Shown piece by piece: positions 42,739 through 51,156 of a stretch of 64,000 nt of DNA (position 1 is the stretch's first letter; the number at the start of each line of letters is the position of its first letter). The stretch spans positions 1 to 64,000 of the forward strand of contig NZ_OCNE01000011.1 in assembly GCF_900230195.1 (NCBI RefSeq), read 5' to 3'. Both the position numbers and the translations under genes were made by a program. The stretch comes from Streptomyces zhaozhouensis. Its GTDB lineage: Bacteria > Actinomycetota > Actinomycetes > Streptomycetales > Streptomycetaceae. The notes under the pieces are model-generated. The model was given only the letters and a program-made list of their open reading frames with translations. It did no database searches and was not told the origin of the DNA.

Positions 42739-45700
42739 GTGAGCGACGAACCGAACTCATCTGACGCACCGCCGCACCCGCGACCGGAGACCTCGGCTCC
42801 GAGTCCCGACGGGTATCTGAGATTTCCGCATCTCCACGGTGACCTGTTGTGCTTTGTCGCCGAAGACGATCTGTGGCTGGCTCCGTTGCCCTCCGCAGAC
42901 CCAGGCCGCACGGTGAGGGACCGGGCCTGGCGACTCACCGTCGATCGTACCCGGCTGGGTCCGCCGAGGTTCTCGCCGGACGGACGCCACATCGCGTTCA
43001 CCAGCTGGCGCACGCTCGACCCCGAGATCCACCTCGCCCCGGTCGACGGCGGCCCGGTCAGCCAGCTGACGCACTGGGCCTCCTACGACACCCGCGTCAG
43101 GGGCTGGACGCCGCCCGACGACGCGGGGCGGAGCAGGATCCTGGCCATCGGCTCCCACCAGCAGCCGTTCTCCCACTTCGCCCGCGCCTACACGGTGCCG
43201 ACGGCCGGCGGTCCCGGCGAGGAGCTGCCCTGGGGCCCGGTCTCCGACATCGCGGTGCGGGGGAACGGCGGGGACCGGCAGACCCTGCTGCTGACCGGCG
43301 CCGCCTCCCACGACCCGGCGGACTGGAAGCGGTACCGGGGCGGCGGAACGGGACGCCTCTGGCACCACGGCGAACGGCTGTTGGCCGATCTTGGCGGGCA
43401 GTTGAACAGTCCGATGTATGTCGGCGACCGAATCGCGTTTCTCTCCGACCATGAGGGCGTCGGCAACCTCTACTCCTGCCTTCCCGACGGCAGTCGACTG
43501 TGGCGCCACACCGACCATGACGCGTTCTACGCACGGCACGCCTCGACGGACGGGCACCGGGTGGTCTACCAGTGCGCGGGCGAGCTGTGGCTGCTGGAGG
43601 ACCTGGGCCCCGGCTCCGTGCCGCGCCGGCTGCCGCTGCGGCTGGGCGGGGCGCGCACCGGGCGCCGGCCCTACCAGGTGCACACGCCCACGCATGTCGA
43701 GTCGCTGACCGTCGACACCACGGGCCGGGCCAGCGCGATCTGCGTGCGGGGCGGGCTGTACTGGCTGACGCACCGGGACGGGCCCGCCCGCGCGCTGGCC
43801 GAGGCGCCGGGCGTACGGGTGCGGCTGCCGGAGATGCTGGGCGACTCCGGCCGCATCGCCTACCTCACGGACGCGGACGGCGAGGACGCCATCGAGGTCG
43901 TCCATCTCCCGCGGGTCAGCGGCGGCCGCGAGCCGGTGCGGCTGGCCACCGGATCGCTGGGCCGCGTACGCGAGTTGGTGGCGACCCCGGACGGGACGGG
44001 CCTCGCCGTCGCGACCCACGACGGGCGGCTGCTGCTGGTGCGGCTGCCGGAGGAGGCGGGCGCCGCCTCCGGGGAGACGGCCTCGGACGACGCGGCTCCC
44101 GGCGACGCGGCACCGGACGACGCGGCTCCCGGCGACGCGGCTCCCGGTCGCGAGAAGGAAGGCGGGTCCGCGGAGGAGAGCGGGGCCGCGGAGGAGAACG
44201 GCGCCGCGGAGGAGAACGGCGACGCGGGGGAAGGGAACGCCTCCGCCGAGGCCGGCGCCGAAGCGGTGACCGAAGCCGCCGACGCGCCCGCGGCCGCGGG
44301 CCCCGCCGGTGGCGCCGGTGGGGAGGAGACGCGTTCTGACCCCGCCGAGGCGGCCGGGCAGGCGCTGCTGCCGCGCGTGACGGAGGTCGCGCGCTCGGTC
44401 AACGGCCCCGTCAGGGACCTCGCGTTCTCGCCCGACTCCCGCTGGCTGGCCTGGGCGCACCCGGGGATCGGGCGGTCGTTGAGCCAGATCCGGATCGCGG
44501 AGCTGGGCGCCGAGACCCCGACGGTGGTGGAGGTCACCGACGGCCGGTTCGAGGACGAGGAGCCGGTCTTCACCTCCGACGGGCGGTTCCTCGCCTTTCT
44601 CTCCTGGCGCGGCTTCGACCCCGTCTACGACGTGCACACCGGCGGGATGTCGTTCCCGCTGGGCTGCCGTCCCTATCTGGTGCCGCTCTCCTCGGCGACC
44701 AGGTCCCCGTTCGCCATCACTCCCGAGGGGCGGCCGGCCGCCGGAGGTCTGGACCCGGACGAGACCGCGGCCGACGTCGGGGAGGCGGGGGCCGAGGGGC
44801 GGGTGACCGTGGAGGTCGAGGGGCTGGGCAGCCGGGTGACGCCGTTCCCCGTGGCCGCCTCGAAGTACTCCTCGCTGTACCCGGTCAGCGGCGGCGGGCT
44901 GGTGTGGCTGCGGTGGCCGATCTCGGGCGCGCTCGGGGAGACGTTTCTCAATCCGGACAACACCTCGGGCAAGCCGACGCTGGAGCACTTCGACCTGGCC
45001 AAGGCGAAGCGGAGCGAACTCGCCGACGGCGTCGACTGGTTCGCGCCCAGCGGGGACGGCACCCGGCTGGTGGTCAGCGAGGACCACGACCTGTCGGTGG
45101 TCTCCGCGACCGACTCCACGGACAGCGACTCGGCGGTCCGGATCGATCTGCGACGGATCGTGCACGTCGCGGACCCGGCGGCCGAGTGGCGGCAGTCGTT
45201 CGACGAGGCGGGCCGGCTGGTGCGGGACTTCTTCTGGGACCCGGGCATGTGCGGCATCGACTGGTCGGCGGTGCTCGACCAGTACCGCCCGCTGGTGGAA
45301 CGGGTGGCGAGCCCGGACGAGTTCGCCGATCTGCTGACCGAGACGATGGGCGAGCTGGGCACCTCGCACGCCTATGTCAGCGCGGGTCGGCTCAACGAGG
45401 GCCCCTGGCAGTACCAGCGGCCCCAGGGACTGCTGGGGGCCAACTTCTGCCGGACGAAGGACGGTTCCGGCTGGCAGCTGGCGCGGGTGCTGCCCGGCGA
45501 CTCGTCCGACTCCAAGGCGCGTTCCCCGCTGGCCGGTTCGGGGGTGCGGGAGGGCGCGGTGCTGACCCATGTCGGGGGGCGGCCGGTGGAGGCGGCGGCC
45601 GGCCCGTGGCCGCTGCTGGCCGGCACCGGCGGCACCAGCGTGGAGCTGACCTTCGCCGACGAGTCGGGCCGGCGTCGGCGGGTGGCCGTGGTGCCGCTGG

Positions 45701-46440
45701 TCGACGACCGGCAGCTGCGGTACCAGGACTGGGTGGCCCGACGGCGGGAGCTGGTACGGGAGTTGAGCGCCGGCCGCTGCGGTTACGTGCACATCCCCGA
45801 CATGGGCGGCTCGGGCTGGGCGCAGTTCAACCGGGACCTGCGGCGCGAGTTCGACCGCGAGGCGCTGATCGTGGACGTCCGGGGCAACGCGGGCGGCCAC
45901 ATCAGCGAGCTGGTGGTGGAGAAGCTGAGCCGCACCATTCTCGGCTGGGACCTGACGCGCAACGCGCAGCCCGTCTCCTACACCTCCAACGCGCCGAGGG
46001 GCCCGGTGGTCGCGGTCGCCGACGAGGCGACCTCCTCCGACGGGGACATGATCACGGCGGCGTTCCGGCTGCTGGGGCTCGGGCCCGTGGTGGGGTCGCG
46101 GACCTGGGGCGGGGTCGTCGGGATCACCGGGGAGCACCGGCTCGGGGACGGCACGGAGATCACGGTGCCGATGAACGCCGCGTGGTTCGACGCCTACGGC
46201 TGGGACGTGGAGAACCACGGCGTCTCGCCGGACATCGAGGCGCTGCGCACGCCGCTGGACTGGGCGGAGGGGCGTTCCGTGGTGCTGGACACGGCGGTGC
46301 GGGTCGCGCTCGACCTGCTGGAGCGGCATCCGGCGGCCCGGCCGCCCGGCTACCAGCGGGTTCCCGACCGGGGGCGCCCCCCGCTGCCGCCGAGGACGGC
46401 GGCGCCGACGCGGGAGTGCGAGGACGGCGGGTCCGTGTGA
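42739..46440 (+). CDS. Tricorn protease (TRI) homologue
   Basis: 1233 residues. Cytosolic giant peptidase that trims proteasome products to small peptides. Order: N-terminal beta-propellers (YLRFPHLHGDLLCFVAEDDLW to ~440), a ~105-residue acidic Ala/Glu/Gly insertion, second propeller (VNGPVRDLAFSPDSRWLAWAH), C1 helical region (VRDFFWDPGMCGIDWSAV), a PDZ-like part and the C2 protease domain. Catalytic His877 is in GTSHAYVS and the nucleophile is Ser1099 or Ser1100 in EATSSDGDM; VDVRGNAGGHISELVVEKL is also conserved. GGGAGG abuts the GTG, so the start is not certain, but no later start precedes the conserved YLRFP. Divergent from the MMPL gene. Confidence 0.9.
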   Translation: MSDEPNSSDAPPHPRPETSAPSPDGYLRFPHLHGDLLCFVAEDDLWLAPLPSADPGRTVRDRAWRLTVDRTRLGPPRFSPDGRHIAFTSWRTLDPEIHLAPVDGGPVSQLTHWASYDTRVRGWTPPDDAGRSRILAIGSHQQPFSHFARAYTVPTAGGPGEELPWGPVSDIAVRGNGGDRQTLLLTGAASHDPADWKRYRGGGTGRLWHHGERLLADLGGQLNSPMYVGDRIAFLSDHEGVGNLYSCLPDGSRLWRHTDHDAFYARHASTDGHRVVYQCAGELWLLEDLGPGSVPRRLPLRLGGARTGRRPYQVHTPTHVESLTVDTTGRASAICVRGGLYWLTHRDGPARALAEAPGVRVRLPEMLGDSGRIAYLTDADGEDAIEVVHLPRVSGGREPVRLATGSLGRVRELVATPDGTGLAVATHDGRLLLVRLPEEAGAASGETASDDAAPGDAAPDDAAPGDAAPGREKEGGSAEESGAAEENGAAEENGDAGEGNASAEAGAEAVTEAADAPAAAGPAGGAGGEETRSDPAEAAGQALLPRVTEVARSVNGPVRDLAFSPDSRWLAWAHPGIGRSLSQIRIAELGAETPTVVEVTDGRFEDEEPVFTSDGRFLAFLSWRGFDPVYDVHTGGMSFPLGCRPYLVPLSSATRSPFAITPEGRPAAGGLDPDETAADVGEAGAEGRVTVEVEGLGSRVTPFPVAASKYSSLYPVSGGGLVWLRWPISGALGETFLNPDNTSGKPTLEHFDLAKAKRSELADGVDWFAPSGDGTRLVVSEDHDLSVVSATDSTDSDSAVRIDLRRIVHVADPAAEWRQSFDEAGRLVRDFFWDPGMCGIDWSAVLDQYRPLVERVASPDEFADLLTETMGELGTSHAYVSAGRLNEGPWQYQRPQGLLGANFCRTKDGSGWQLARVLPGDSSDSKARSPLAGSGVREGAVLTHVGGRPVEAAAGPWPLLAGTGGTSVELTFADESGRRRRVAVVPLVDDRQLRYQDWVARRRELVRELSAGRCGYVHIPDMGGSGWAQFNRDLRREFDREALIVDVRGNAGGHISELVVEKLSRTILGWDLTRNAQPVSYTSNAPRGPVVAVADEATSSDGDMITAAFRLLGLGPVVGSRTWGGVVGITGEHRLGDGTEITVPMNAAWFDAYGWDVENHGVSPDIEALRTPLDWAEGRSVVLDTAVRVALDLLERHPAARPPGYQRVPDRGRPPLPPRTAAPTRECEDGGSV

Positions 46441-46520
46441 CGCTGGATGCGGGACGGTGGTTTTGACCCGCTTGTTCCCGTGACAGGCCAATCCGTCTTC
46501 TCTGCGAGGAGTGGCAGCAC

Positions 46521-46721
46521 ATGGGCATCTCGGACCAGTTCAAGGACAAGGCCCACGAACTCCAGGACCGCGCCAAGGACGCCATGGACAAGGGCAAGGA
46601 GCAGTCCAAGGAGCGCAAGGGCGACAAGGGCGGCCAGGGCGACAGCCCGATGGACAAGGCCAAGGACAAGGCCCAGAAGGCCGCCGACCGCGCCAAGCAG
46701 CGCGGCCAGCAGGACAGGTGA
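46521..46721 (+). CDS. Small Lys/Asp-rich hydrophilic protein
   Basis: 66 residues; ATG with GAGGAG 9 nt upstream. Almost entirely charged and amphipathic: DQFKDKAHELQDRAKDAMDK, a Gly/Lys hinge (GDKGGQGDSP) and KAKDKAQKAADRAKQR. Looks like a CsbD- or LEA-like stress protein or small DNA-associated peptide; no catalytic motif or membrane segment. Strong ribosome binding site and codon bias support it. Follows the tricorn gene by 80 nt and is followed by two strong hairpins. Confidence 0.78.
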   Translation: MGISDQFKDKAHELQDRAKDAMDKGKEQSKERKGDKGGQGDSPMDKAKDKAQKAADRAKQRGQQDR

Positions 46722-46760
46722 GCCGGGTCGGCTGAGTCCCACCGCTCCGTCCCGGTGCAC

Positions 46761-46837
46761 GCGGAGGGCCGCCGCTCGTCGGCGGCCCTCCGCACGGTGC
46801 CCCGTCCAGGCCGGCTGGGCCTGGACGGGGCACCGTG
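46761..46837. terminator. Double perfect-hairpin terminator between convergent genes
   Basis: First hairpin: 14-bp stem GCGGAGGGCCGCCG / CGGCGGCCCTCCGC, 5-nt loop (46761-46793). Second: 20-bp perfect stem starting CACGGTGCCCCGTCC and 5-nt loop (46793-46837). The two share one base. They separate the small Lys-rich gene from the SDR gene on the other strand. Confidence 0.85.
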
Positions 46838-46851
46838 CCGTGCCGTCCGGC

Positions 46852-47724
46852 TCAGCCGGCGGCGCGGCCGCCGGGGCCGACCAGGCCGCGGTGGCCGGTC
46901 CCCGGGCCGAGCGCCCGCAGCCGCCGCTGCGCGAGGCGCCCGCCCACCACCGCCGGCAGCGCGCCGCGCACCGGCACGGCCGCGCGCAGCCAGCGCTGGG
47001 CGTAGATGTGGACCGCGCGGCGTTCGATGCCGGCGGCGAGCCGGGCGACCGCGGGGGCCAGCGGGTGGGTGAGATTGGCGGGGAAGGGCAACTTGCGTCG
47101 CATGGAGGCCAGTTGCTCGTCCTCGTCGGCGCCGCGCACCATGTCGGTGTCGGTCCAGCTGAGATAGCCGACGCCGACCCGCACGCCGTCTGCGGCGACC
47201 TCGGCCCGCAGACTGTGCGCGAACGCCTCCACACCGGACTTCGAGGCACAGTAGGCGGTCATCAGCGGGGCCGGGGTGATCGCGGCGAACGAGGCGATCT
47301 GGAGGTAGTAGCCGCCGCTGTCGCGCAGCGCGGGCAGGAAGGCGCGGCAGGTCGTGGCCGAGCCGAGCAGGTTGACCTCGATCACCCGCCGCCAGACGGC
47401 CTCCGGGCTCTCGGCGAACGGGCCTCCGGTGGCGACGCCGGCGTTGGCGACCACGGCGTCCACCCGTCCGTAGTGCGTCCGTATTTCGTCGGCGACCCGG
47501 CGCATCGCGTCGGCGTCGGTGACGTCCGCCGTCCAGTGCGCGGCCTCCCCCGGCAGACTCCGGGTGACGCGGGCGAGCCGGTCCGGTTCGAGGCCGACGA
47601 GGGCGAGGCGGGCGCCGCGTCCGGCGAGCGTGTCGGCCAGTTCGGCGCCGATGCCGCGCGCGGCGCCGGTGACGACGACCACCTGCCCGGCGAGCGGGCG
47701 TCGGCGGCGGGGAAATCCACTCAC
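46852..47724 (-). CDS. Short-chain dehydrogenase/reductase
   Basis: 290 residues; GTG overlaps the hydrolase stop (GTGA). NAD(P)-binding TGAARGIGAELADTL at residue ~16, catalytic Ser in LQIASFAA, and YCASK (Tyr-x3-Lys). C-terminal extension of ~50 residues is Arg/Gly/Val rich and may be membrane-associated (RWLRAAVPVRGALPAVVGG). Third gene of the BVMO operon; it probably oxidises an alcohol to a ketone or the reverse, on either side of the monooxygenase step (inference from order). Confidence 0.88.
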   Translation of the reverse strand: MSGFPRRRRPLAGQVVVVTGAARGIGAELADTLAGRGARLALVGLEPDRLARVTRSLPGEAAHWTADVTDADAMRRVADEIRTHYGRVDAVVANAGVATGGPFAESPEAVWRRVIEVNLLGSATTCRAFLPALRDSGGYYLQIASFAAITPAPLMTAYCASKSGVEAFAHSLRAEVAADGVRVGVGYLSWTDTDMVRGADEDEQLASMRRKLPFPANLTHPLAPAVARLAAGIERRAVHIYAQRWLRAAVPVRGALPAVVGGRLAQRRLRALGPGTGHRGLVGPGGRAAG

Positions 47725-48587
47725 AGGTACTCCTTCGCCAGTTCGCCGAGCTTCTCGGCCACGGTGTCCGGCACCTCGACGGGGGTCATGTGCCCGATGC
47801 CCGGCAGTTCGGTGAGGCCGGCGGGGCGGCTGAGCCGGCCGTGGATGCGGTGGGCGTGGACCGGCGGGGTGAGCCGGTCGGCGGTGCCCTGCAACACGGC
47901 GACGGGCAGGTCGAGTCGGGGAACGTGCGCGGAGAGGTCGAGCGAGGCGAGCACCGCCCCCCACTCGGCGCGGGCGCGGCGCGGGCAGGCGTTGACCATC
48001 CGCGCGACCCCCTCCAACTGTCCCGGGGTGGCGCCCGGCCCGAGGGTGATGTGGCGGATGATCCGCCGGGAGAGCGGGGTGAGCGGCCCGTAGGGCAGCC
48101 GGGTCCGCAGAAACGCGCGGTGGGCGCGGTCCCGCCAGCCGCCGGGACGCAGCGGCAGCACGGTGGACTCGCCGGCGAGCCGGTCCGTTCCGGTGCTGCA
48201 CAGCAACGCGGCGGCGGCGCGTTCCCGCAGCTCGGGGCGGTCGGCGGCGGCGAAGACCGTCATGGCGCCCATCGAGTGGCCGCAGAGCACGGCGCGCCGC
48301 CCCTCGGGGAGGGTCGCCTCCAGCACCGCGCACAGGTCGTCGGCGAGCGCCTCGACCGAGCAACTGCCGGGCGTGGGGCGGGAGTGGCCGTGCCCGCGCT
48401 GGTCGTAGGCGACGACGCGGTGCCCGGCGGCGCGGAGTTGGCGCGCGACGGGGAGCCAGAAGGTGGTGTCGCAGGTCCAGCCGTGCACCAGGACGACGGT
48501 CGGCGCGTCGTCCTGGCCGCTGACCTCCGTGTGGAGGCGGGCGCCCCCGGTGGAGGTGACGCGCAGTCGTCGGATGTCCTCAGCCAT
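47721..48587 (-). CDS. Alpha/beta-hydrolase (esterase/lactonase candidate)
   Basis: 288 residues; ATG start overlaps the monooxygenase 3' end by 8 nt. Motifs: oxyanion HGWTCDTTFW, GYDQRGHGHS-like YDQRGHGHSRP, nucleophile elbow GHSMGAM, and a C-terminal acid/His pair in GTADRLTPP and GIGHMTPVE. Would hydrolyse the ester or lactone formed by the upstream Baeyer-Villiger enzyme. Second gene of the operon. Confidence 0.88.
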   Translation of the reverse strand: MAEDIRRLRVTSTGGARLHTEVSGQDDAPTVVLVHGWTCDTTFWLPVARQLRAAGHRVVAYDQRGHGHSRPTPGSCSVEALADDLCAVLEATLPEGRRAVLCGHSMGAMTVFAAADRPELRERAAAALLCSTGTDRLAGESTVLPLRPGGWRDRAHRAFLRTRLPYGPLTPLSRRIIRHITLGPGATPGQLEGVARMVNACPRRARAEWGAVLASLDLSAHVPRLDLPVAVLQGTADRLTPPVHAHRIHGRLSRPAGLTELPGIGHMTPVEVPDTVAEKLGELAKEYL

Positions 48588-50055
48588 GGCGCAGCACCTC
48601 GTATTCGGCGAGTTCGACGTGGTCGGTGACCCGGCGGAACTCGCCCGTGGTACCGGGCCAGATGGTGGTGTTCCGCCCGGATGCGTCCAGGTACCAGCTG
48701 TCGCAGCCGCCGGTGTTCCACACGGACCGGGCCAGCCGGCGCTGGAGTCGCTCGTTCCAGGTGGCGACGGCCGACCGGCGCGGCACCAGGGCGGCGGGGC
48801 CCAGATCCCGGTCGGCGAGGGCGTCGAGGCGGCCCAGATAGTCCTCCAGATAGGAGAGTTGGGCCTCGATCATCAGGATCATGGAGGAGTTGCCGAGGCC
48901 GGTGTTGGGGCCGATGACGGTGAGGAAGTTGGGGAAGCCGGCGGCCGTGGTGCCGCGCAGCGCGGCCATCCCCTCGCGCCACTCCTCGGCCAGCGTGGTG
49001 CCGTCGACGCCCTTGACGCGGTGGGCGATCGGCAGGTCGCTGACCTGGAAGCCGGTGCCCATGACGAGCGCGTCGGCCTCCACCCGCCGGCCGTCGTGCG
49101 CGACCAGGGTAGAGCCGCGCACCTCGGCGAGCCCGGAGTCGACGACCCTGACATGCGGCTTGGTCAGCGCGGGGTACCAGTCGTTGGAGAGCAGGATGCG
49201 CTTGCAGCCGATCCGGTAGTCGGGCGTCAGCCGGCGGCGGAAGGCGGGGTCGCGCACGGAACGCCGCAGGTGGAGGCGGGCCAGCTGCTCGACGGCCCGC
49301 ATCCCCGCGGGGTGCCTGGCGAAGGCGTCCACCTGCAACTCCCGTATGCCCCACAGCAGTTGCCTGCGGAGCGTGCCGGTGACCGGCAGCCGCTCGTGGA
49401 GCCAGCGCTCGGCGCCGCTGGTCCTGCGGTCCATCCGGGGCAGCAGCCAGGGCGGGGTGCGCTGGAAGACGGTCAGCTCGTTGACCTGCCGTTCGATCGC
49501 GGGCACGAACTGGATCGCGGAGGCGCCCGTGCCGACGACGGCGACCCGCTTGCCGCGCAGCGGGTAGTCGTGGTCCCAGCGCGCGGAGTGGAAGACCCGG
49601 CCGGGGAACGTCTCCAGGCCCGGCAGGTCGGGAAGTCGGGGGTCGGAGAGCGGGCCGGTCGCCGAGACCAGCACCTGGGCGCGGTAGCTCCCGGCGGTCG
49701 TCTCGATCCACCAGCACAGCTCCTCGCTGTCCCAGCGGGCGCCGGTCAGCTCGTTGCCCAGCCGCAAATGGGGGCGGATGCCGTAGGTGTCGGTGACCCA
49801 CTCCAGATAGGCGCGGATGTCCTTCTGGCCCGAGAAGCTGCGCGGCCAGCGCGGGTTGGGGGCGAAGGAGAACGAGTACAGGTGCGAGGGGACGTCGCAG
49901 GCGCAGCCGGGGTAGGTGTTGTCCCGCCAGGTGCCGCCGACCGCTTCGGCGCGCTCCAGCACCACGAAGTCGGTGACGCCCATCCGCCGCAACCGCACCG
50001 CCGCGCCCAACCCGCCGAACCCCGCCCCGATCACGGCGACGCGTACGGACTCCAT
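48580..50055 (-). CDS. FAD-dependent Baeyer-Villiger monooxygenase
   Basis: 491 residues; ATG with GGAGG 7 nt upstream. First dinucleotide fold VIGAGFGGLGAAV (FAD), second VVGTGASAIQFV (NADPH), and the type I BVMO fingerprint FPGRVFHSARWD (F-x-G-x3-H-x3-W-D). GGTWRDNTYPGCACDVPSHLYSFSF is also family-typical. Inserts one oxygen from O2 next to a ketone, giving an ester or lactone. First gene of the BVMO-hydrolase-SDR unit; divergent from a MerR regulator with an 18-bp palindrome between them. A start seven codons upstream (ATG) is possible but lacks a ribosome site. Confidence 0.93.
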   Translation of the reverse strand: MESVRVAVIGAGFGGLGAAVRLRRMGVTDFVVLERAEAVGGTWRDNTYPGCACDVPSHLYSFSFAPNPRWPRSFSGQKDIRAYLEWVTDTYGIRPHLRLGNELTGARWDSEELCWWIETTAGSYRAQVLVSATGPLSDPRLPDLPGLETFPGRVFHSARWDHDYPLRGKRVAVVGTGASAIQFVPAIERQVNELTVFQRTPPWLLPRMDRRTSGAERWLHERLPVTGTLRRQLLWGIRELQVDAFARHPAGMRAVEQLARLHLRRSVRDPAFRRRLTPDYRIGCKRILLSNDWYPALTKPHVRVVDSGLAEVRGSTLVAHDGRRVEADALVMGTGFQVSDLPIAHRVKGVDGTTLAEEWREGMAALRGTTAAGFPNFLTVIGPNTGLGNSSMILMIEAQLSYLEDYLGRLDALADRDLGPAALVPRRSAVATWNERLQRRLARSVWNTGGCDSWYLDASGRNTTIWPGTTGEFRRVTDHVELAEYEVLRHG

Positions 50056-50084
50056 CGTTGAGCCTCCGTTCGACATCGGGAAGC

Positions 50085-50157
50085 TGCCAGTATTCACTGG
50101 CATGTTCGGAGGGTAGGGCAGAAACGTACCGGCCGGTAGGGGGCGTGCGCCTAGACT
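50085..50157. promoter_or_regulatory. Divergent BVMO/merR control region
   Basis: TGCCAGT-ATTC-ACTGGCA is a perfect 18-bp palindrome (50085-50102) 30 nt upstream of the BVMO start, and TACCGGCCGGTA a second perfect palindrome (50127-50138). TAGACT (50152-50157) ends 7 nt before the merR GTG, fitting a leaderless transcript. The MerR protein encoded beside it is the natural candidate to bind. Confidence 0.65.
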
Positions 50158-50164
50158 TCCGGGT

Positions 50165-50980
50165 GTGACGGCAGGGCGGGAAGTGGCGGGCGGCAGGGAG
50201 TACCGGGCGGAGGAGCTGGCCGAGGCGGCCGGGATCACCCCGCGCACCCTGCGGTTCTACCGGGAGCGCCGGCTGCTGCCGCCACCGCGCCGCGAGGGGC
50301 GGGTCGCCTGGTTCAACGACCAGCACCTGGAGCGGCTGCGCACCATCTCCGAGCTGCTGGCACGCGGCCACACCCTGGGCGGCATCGCCGAGATCCTGGC
50401 CGCGTTCGCCTCCGGCCGGGACACCGGCCGCACCGCGCGGCTGCTCGGCGTCCACGAGCCGCTGCCCTGGGCCGAGGAGGAGCAGGTCCCGCTCACCGCG
50501 CGGGAGTTGGCCGACTACTACGCGGGCGAGACCGCGCCGGAAAACGTCACCGAGGCGATGGCGATCGGCTATCTCCTCCCACGGGGCGAGAGCGTGGTCC
50601 ATGTCAGCCGCGACCTGCTGGACGCGTCGTCCGCGCTGGTCAAGGAGGGCATCCCACTCGCCACGCTGCTGACGGCCGGCCGGGAACTGCGCGCCCACGC
50701 CGAGGCGTTGGCCGAGATCTTCACCGAGGTGCTGCGGCGCCAGGTGCTGCCCGAGGTGCTCGGCGAGGGGCGCGCGGAGCGCGGCGCGCCGCCCAGCGAG
50801 GAGGAGGTCGAGCGGCTGACCGAGGCCCTGGCGCGGCTTCGGCCGCTGGCCAAGAAGGCGGTCTACGCCGAGGTCTCCCTCGCCCTCGACCGCCGGCTGC
50901 GCGCGGAGTTCGACCCGCCGAAGGCGGGCGAGGGCGCGGACACGGGCAGGGCCGCGGAGCCGGACGGGCGCGACGGCTGA
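50165..50980 (+). CDS. MerR-family regulator
   Basis: 271 residues, GTG start. N-terminal winged HTH of the MerR type: YRAEELAEAAGITPRTLRFYRERRLLPPPRR then FNDQHLERLRTISELLARGHTLGGIAEIL. The C-terminal ~180 residues are a helical effector domain rather than a metal loop (no Cys cluster), ending in an acidic low-complexity tail. Divergent from the BVMO operon; likely activator or repressor of it, binding the 18-bp palindrome. Ligand unknown, possibly a ketone or ester of the pathway. Confidence 0.85.
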   Translation: MTAGREVAGGREYRAEELAEAAGITPRTLRFYRERRLLPPPRREGRVAWFNDQHLERLRTISELLARGHTLGGIAEILAAFASGRDTGRTARLLGVHEPLPWAEEEQVPLTARELADYYAGETAPENVTEAMAIGYLLPRGESVVHVSRDLLDASSALVKEGIPLATLLTAGRELRAHAEALAEIFTEVLRRQVLPEVLGEGRAERGAPPSEEEVERLTEALARLRPLAKKAVYAEVSLALDRRLRAEFDPPKAGEGADTGRAAEPDGRDG

Positions 50981-51041
50981 ACGGGGCTCGCCCGCCTGGC
51001 CCGCCTCGCCGGCTCGGCCCTTCGACCGGTGCGGCCCGCGC

Positions 51042-51156
51042 CGGCCGGTTCGGCCGGTTCGGCCGGTTCAGCCGGTGCGGCCGGTGCGGCCGGTGCGGCC
51101 GGTGCGGCCGGTGCGGCCGGTGCGGCCGGTTCAGCCAGTTCAGCCGGTTCAGCCGG
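51042..51156. repeat. 9-bp tandem repeat (CGGCCGGTG/CGGCCGGTT)
   Basis: Twelve exact-length 9-bp units plus part of a thirteenth, five of them identical (CGGCCGGTG), others CGGCCGGTT or CAGCCGGTT. The array fills most of the gap between merR and the convergent tetR and runs into the tetR stop codon. Confidence 0.9.

Noticed and set aside
42757..46491. A 1244-codon open frame on the minus strand opposite the tricorn gene
   Set aside because: It is the GC-bias shadow of a clear tricorn protease; its protein is Arg/Gly/His-rich with no domain.
51042..51156. Coding extension of the tetR gene through the 9-bp repeats
   Set aside because: An in-frame TGA ends tetR before the array; the repeat only overlaps the stop.
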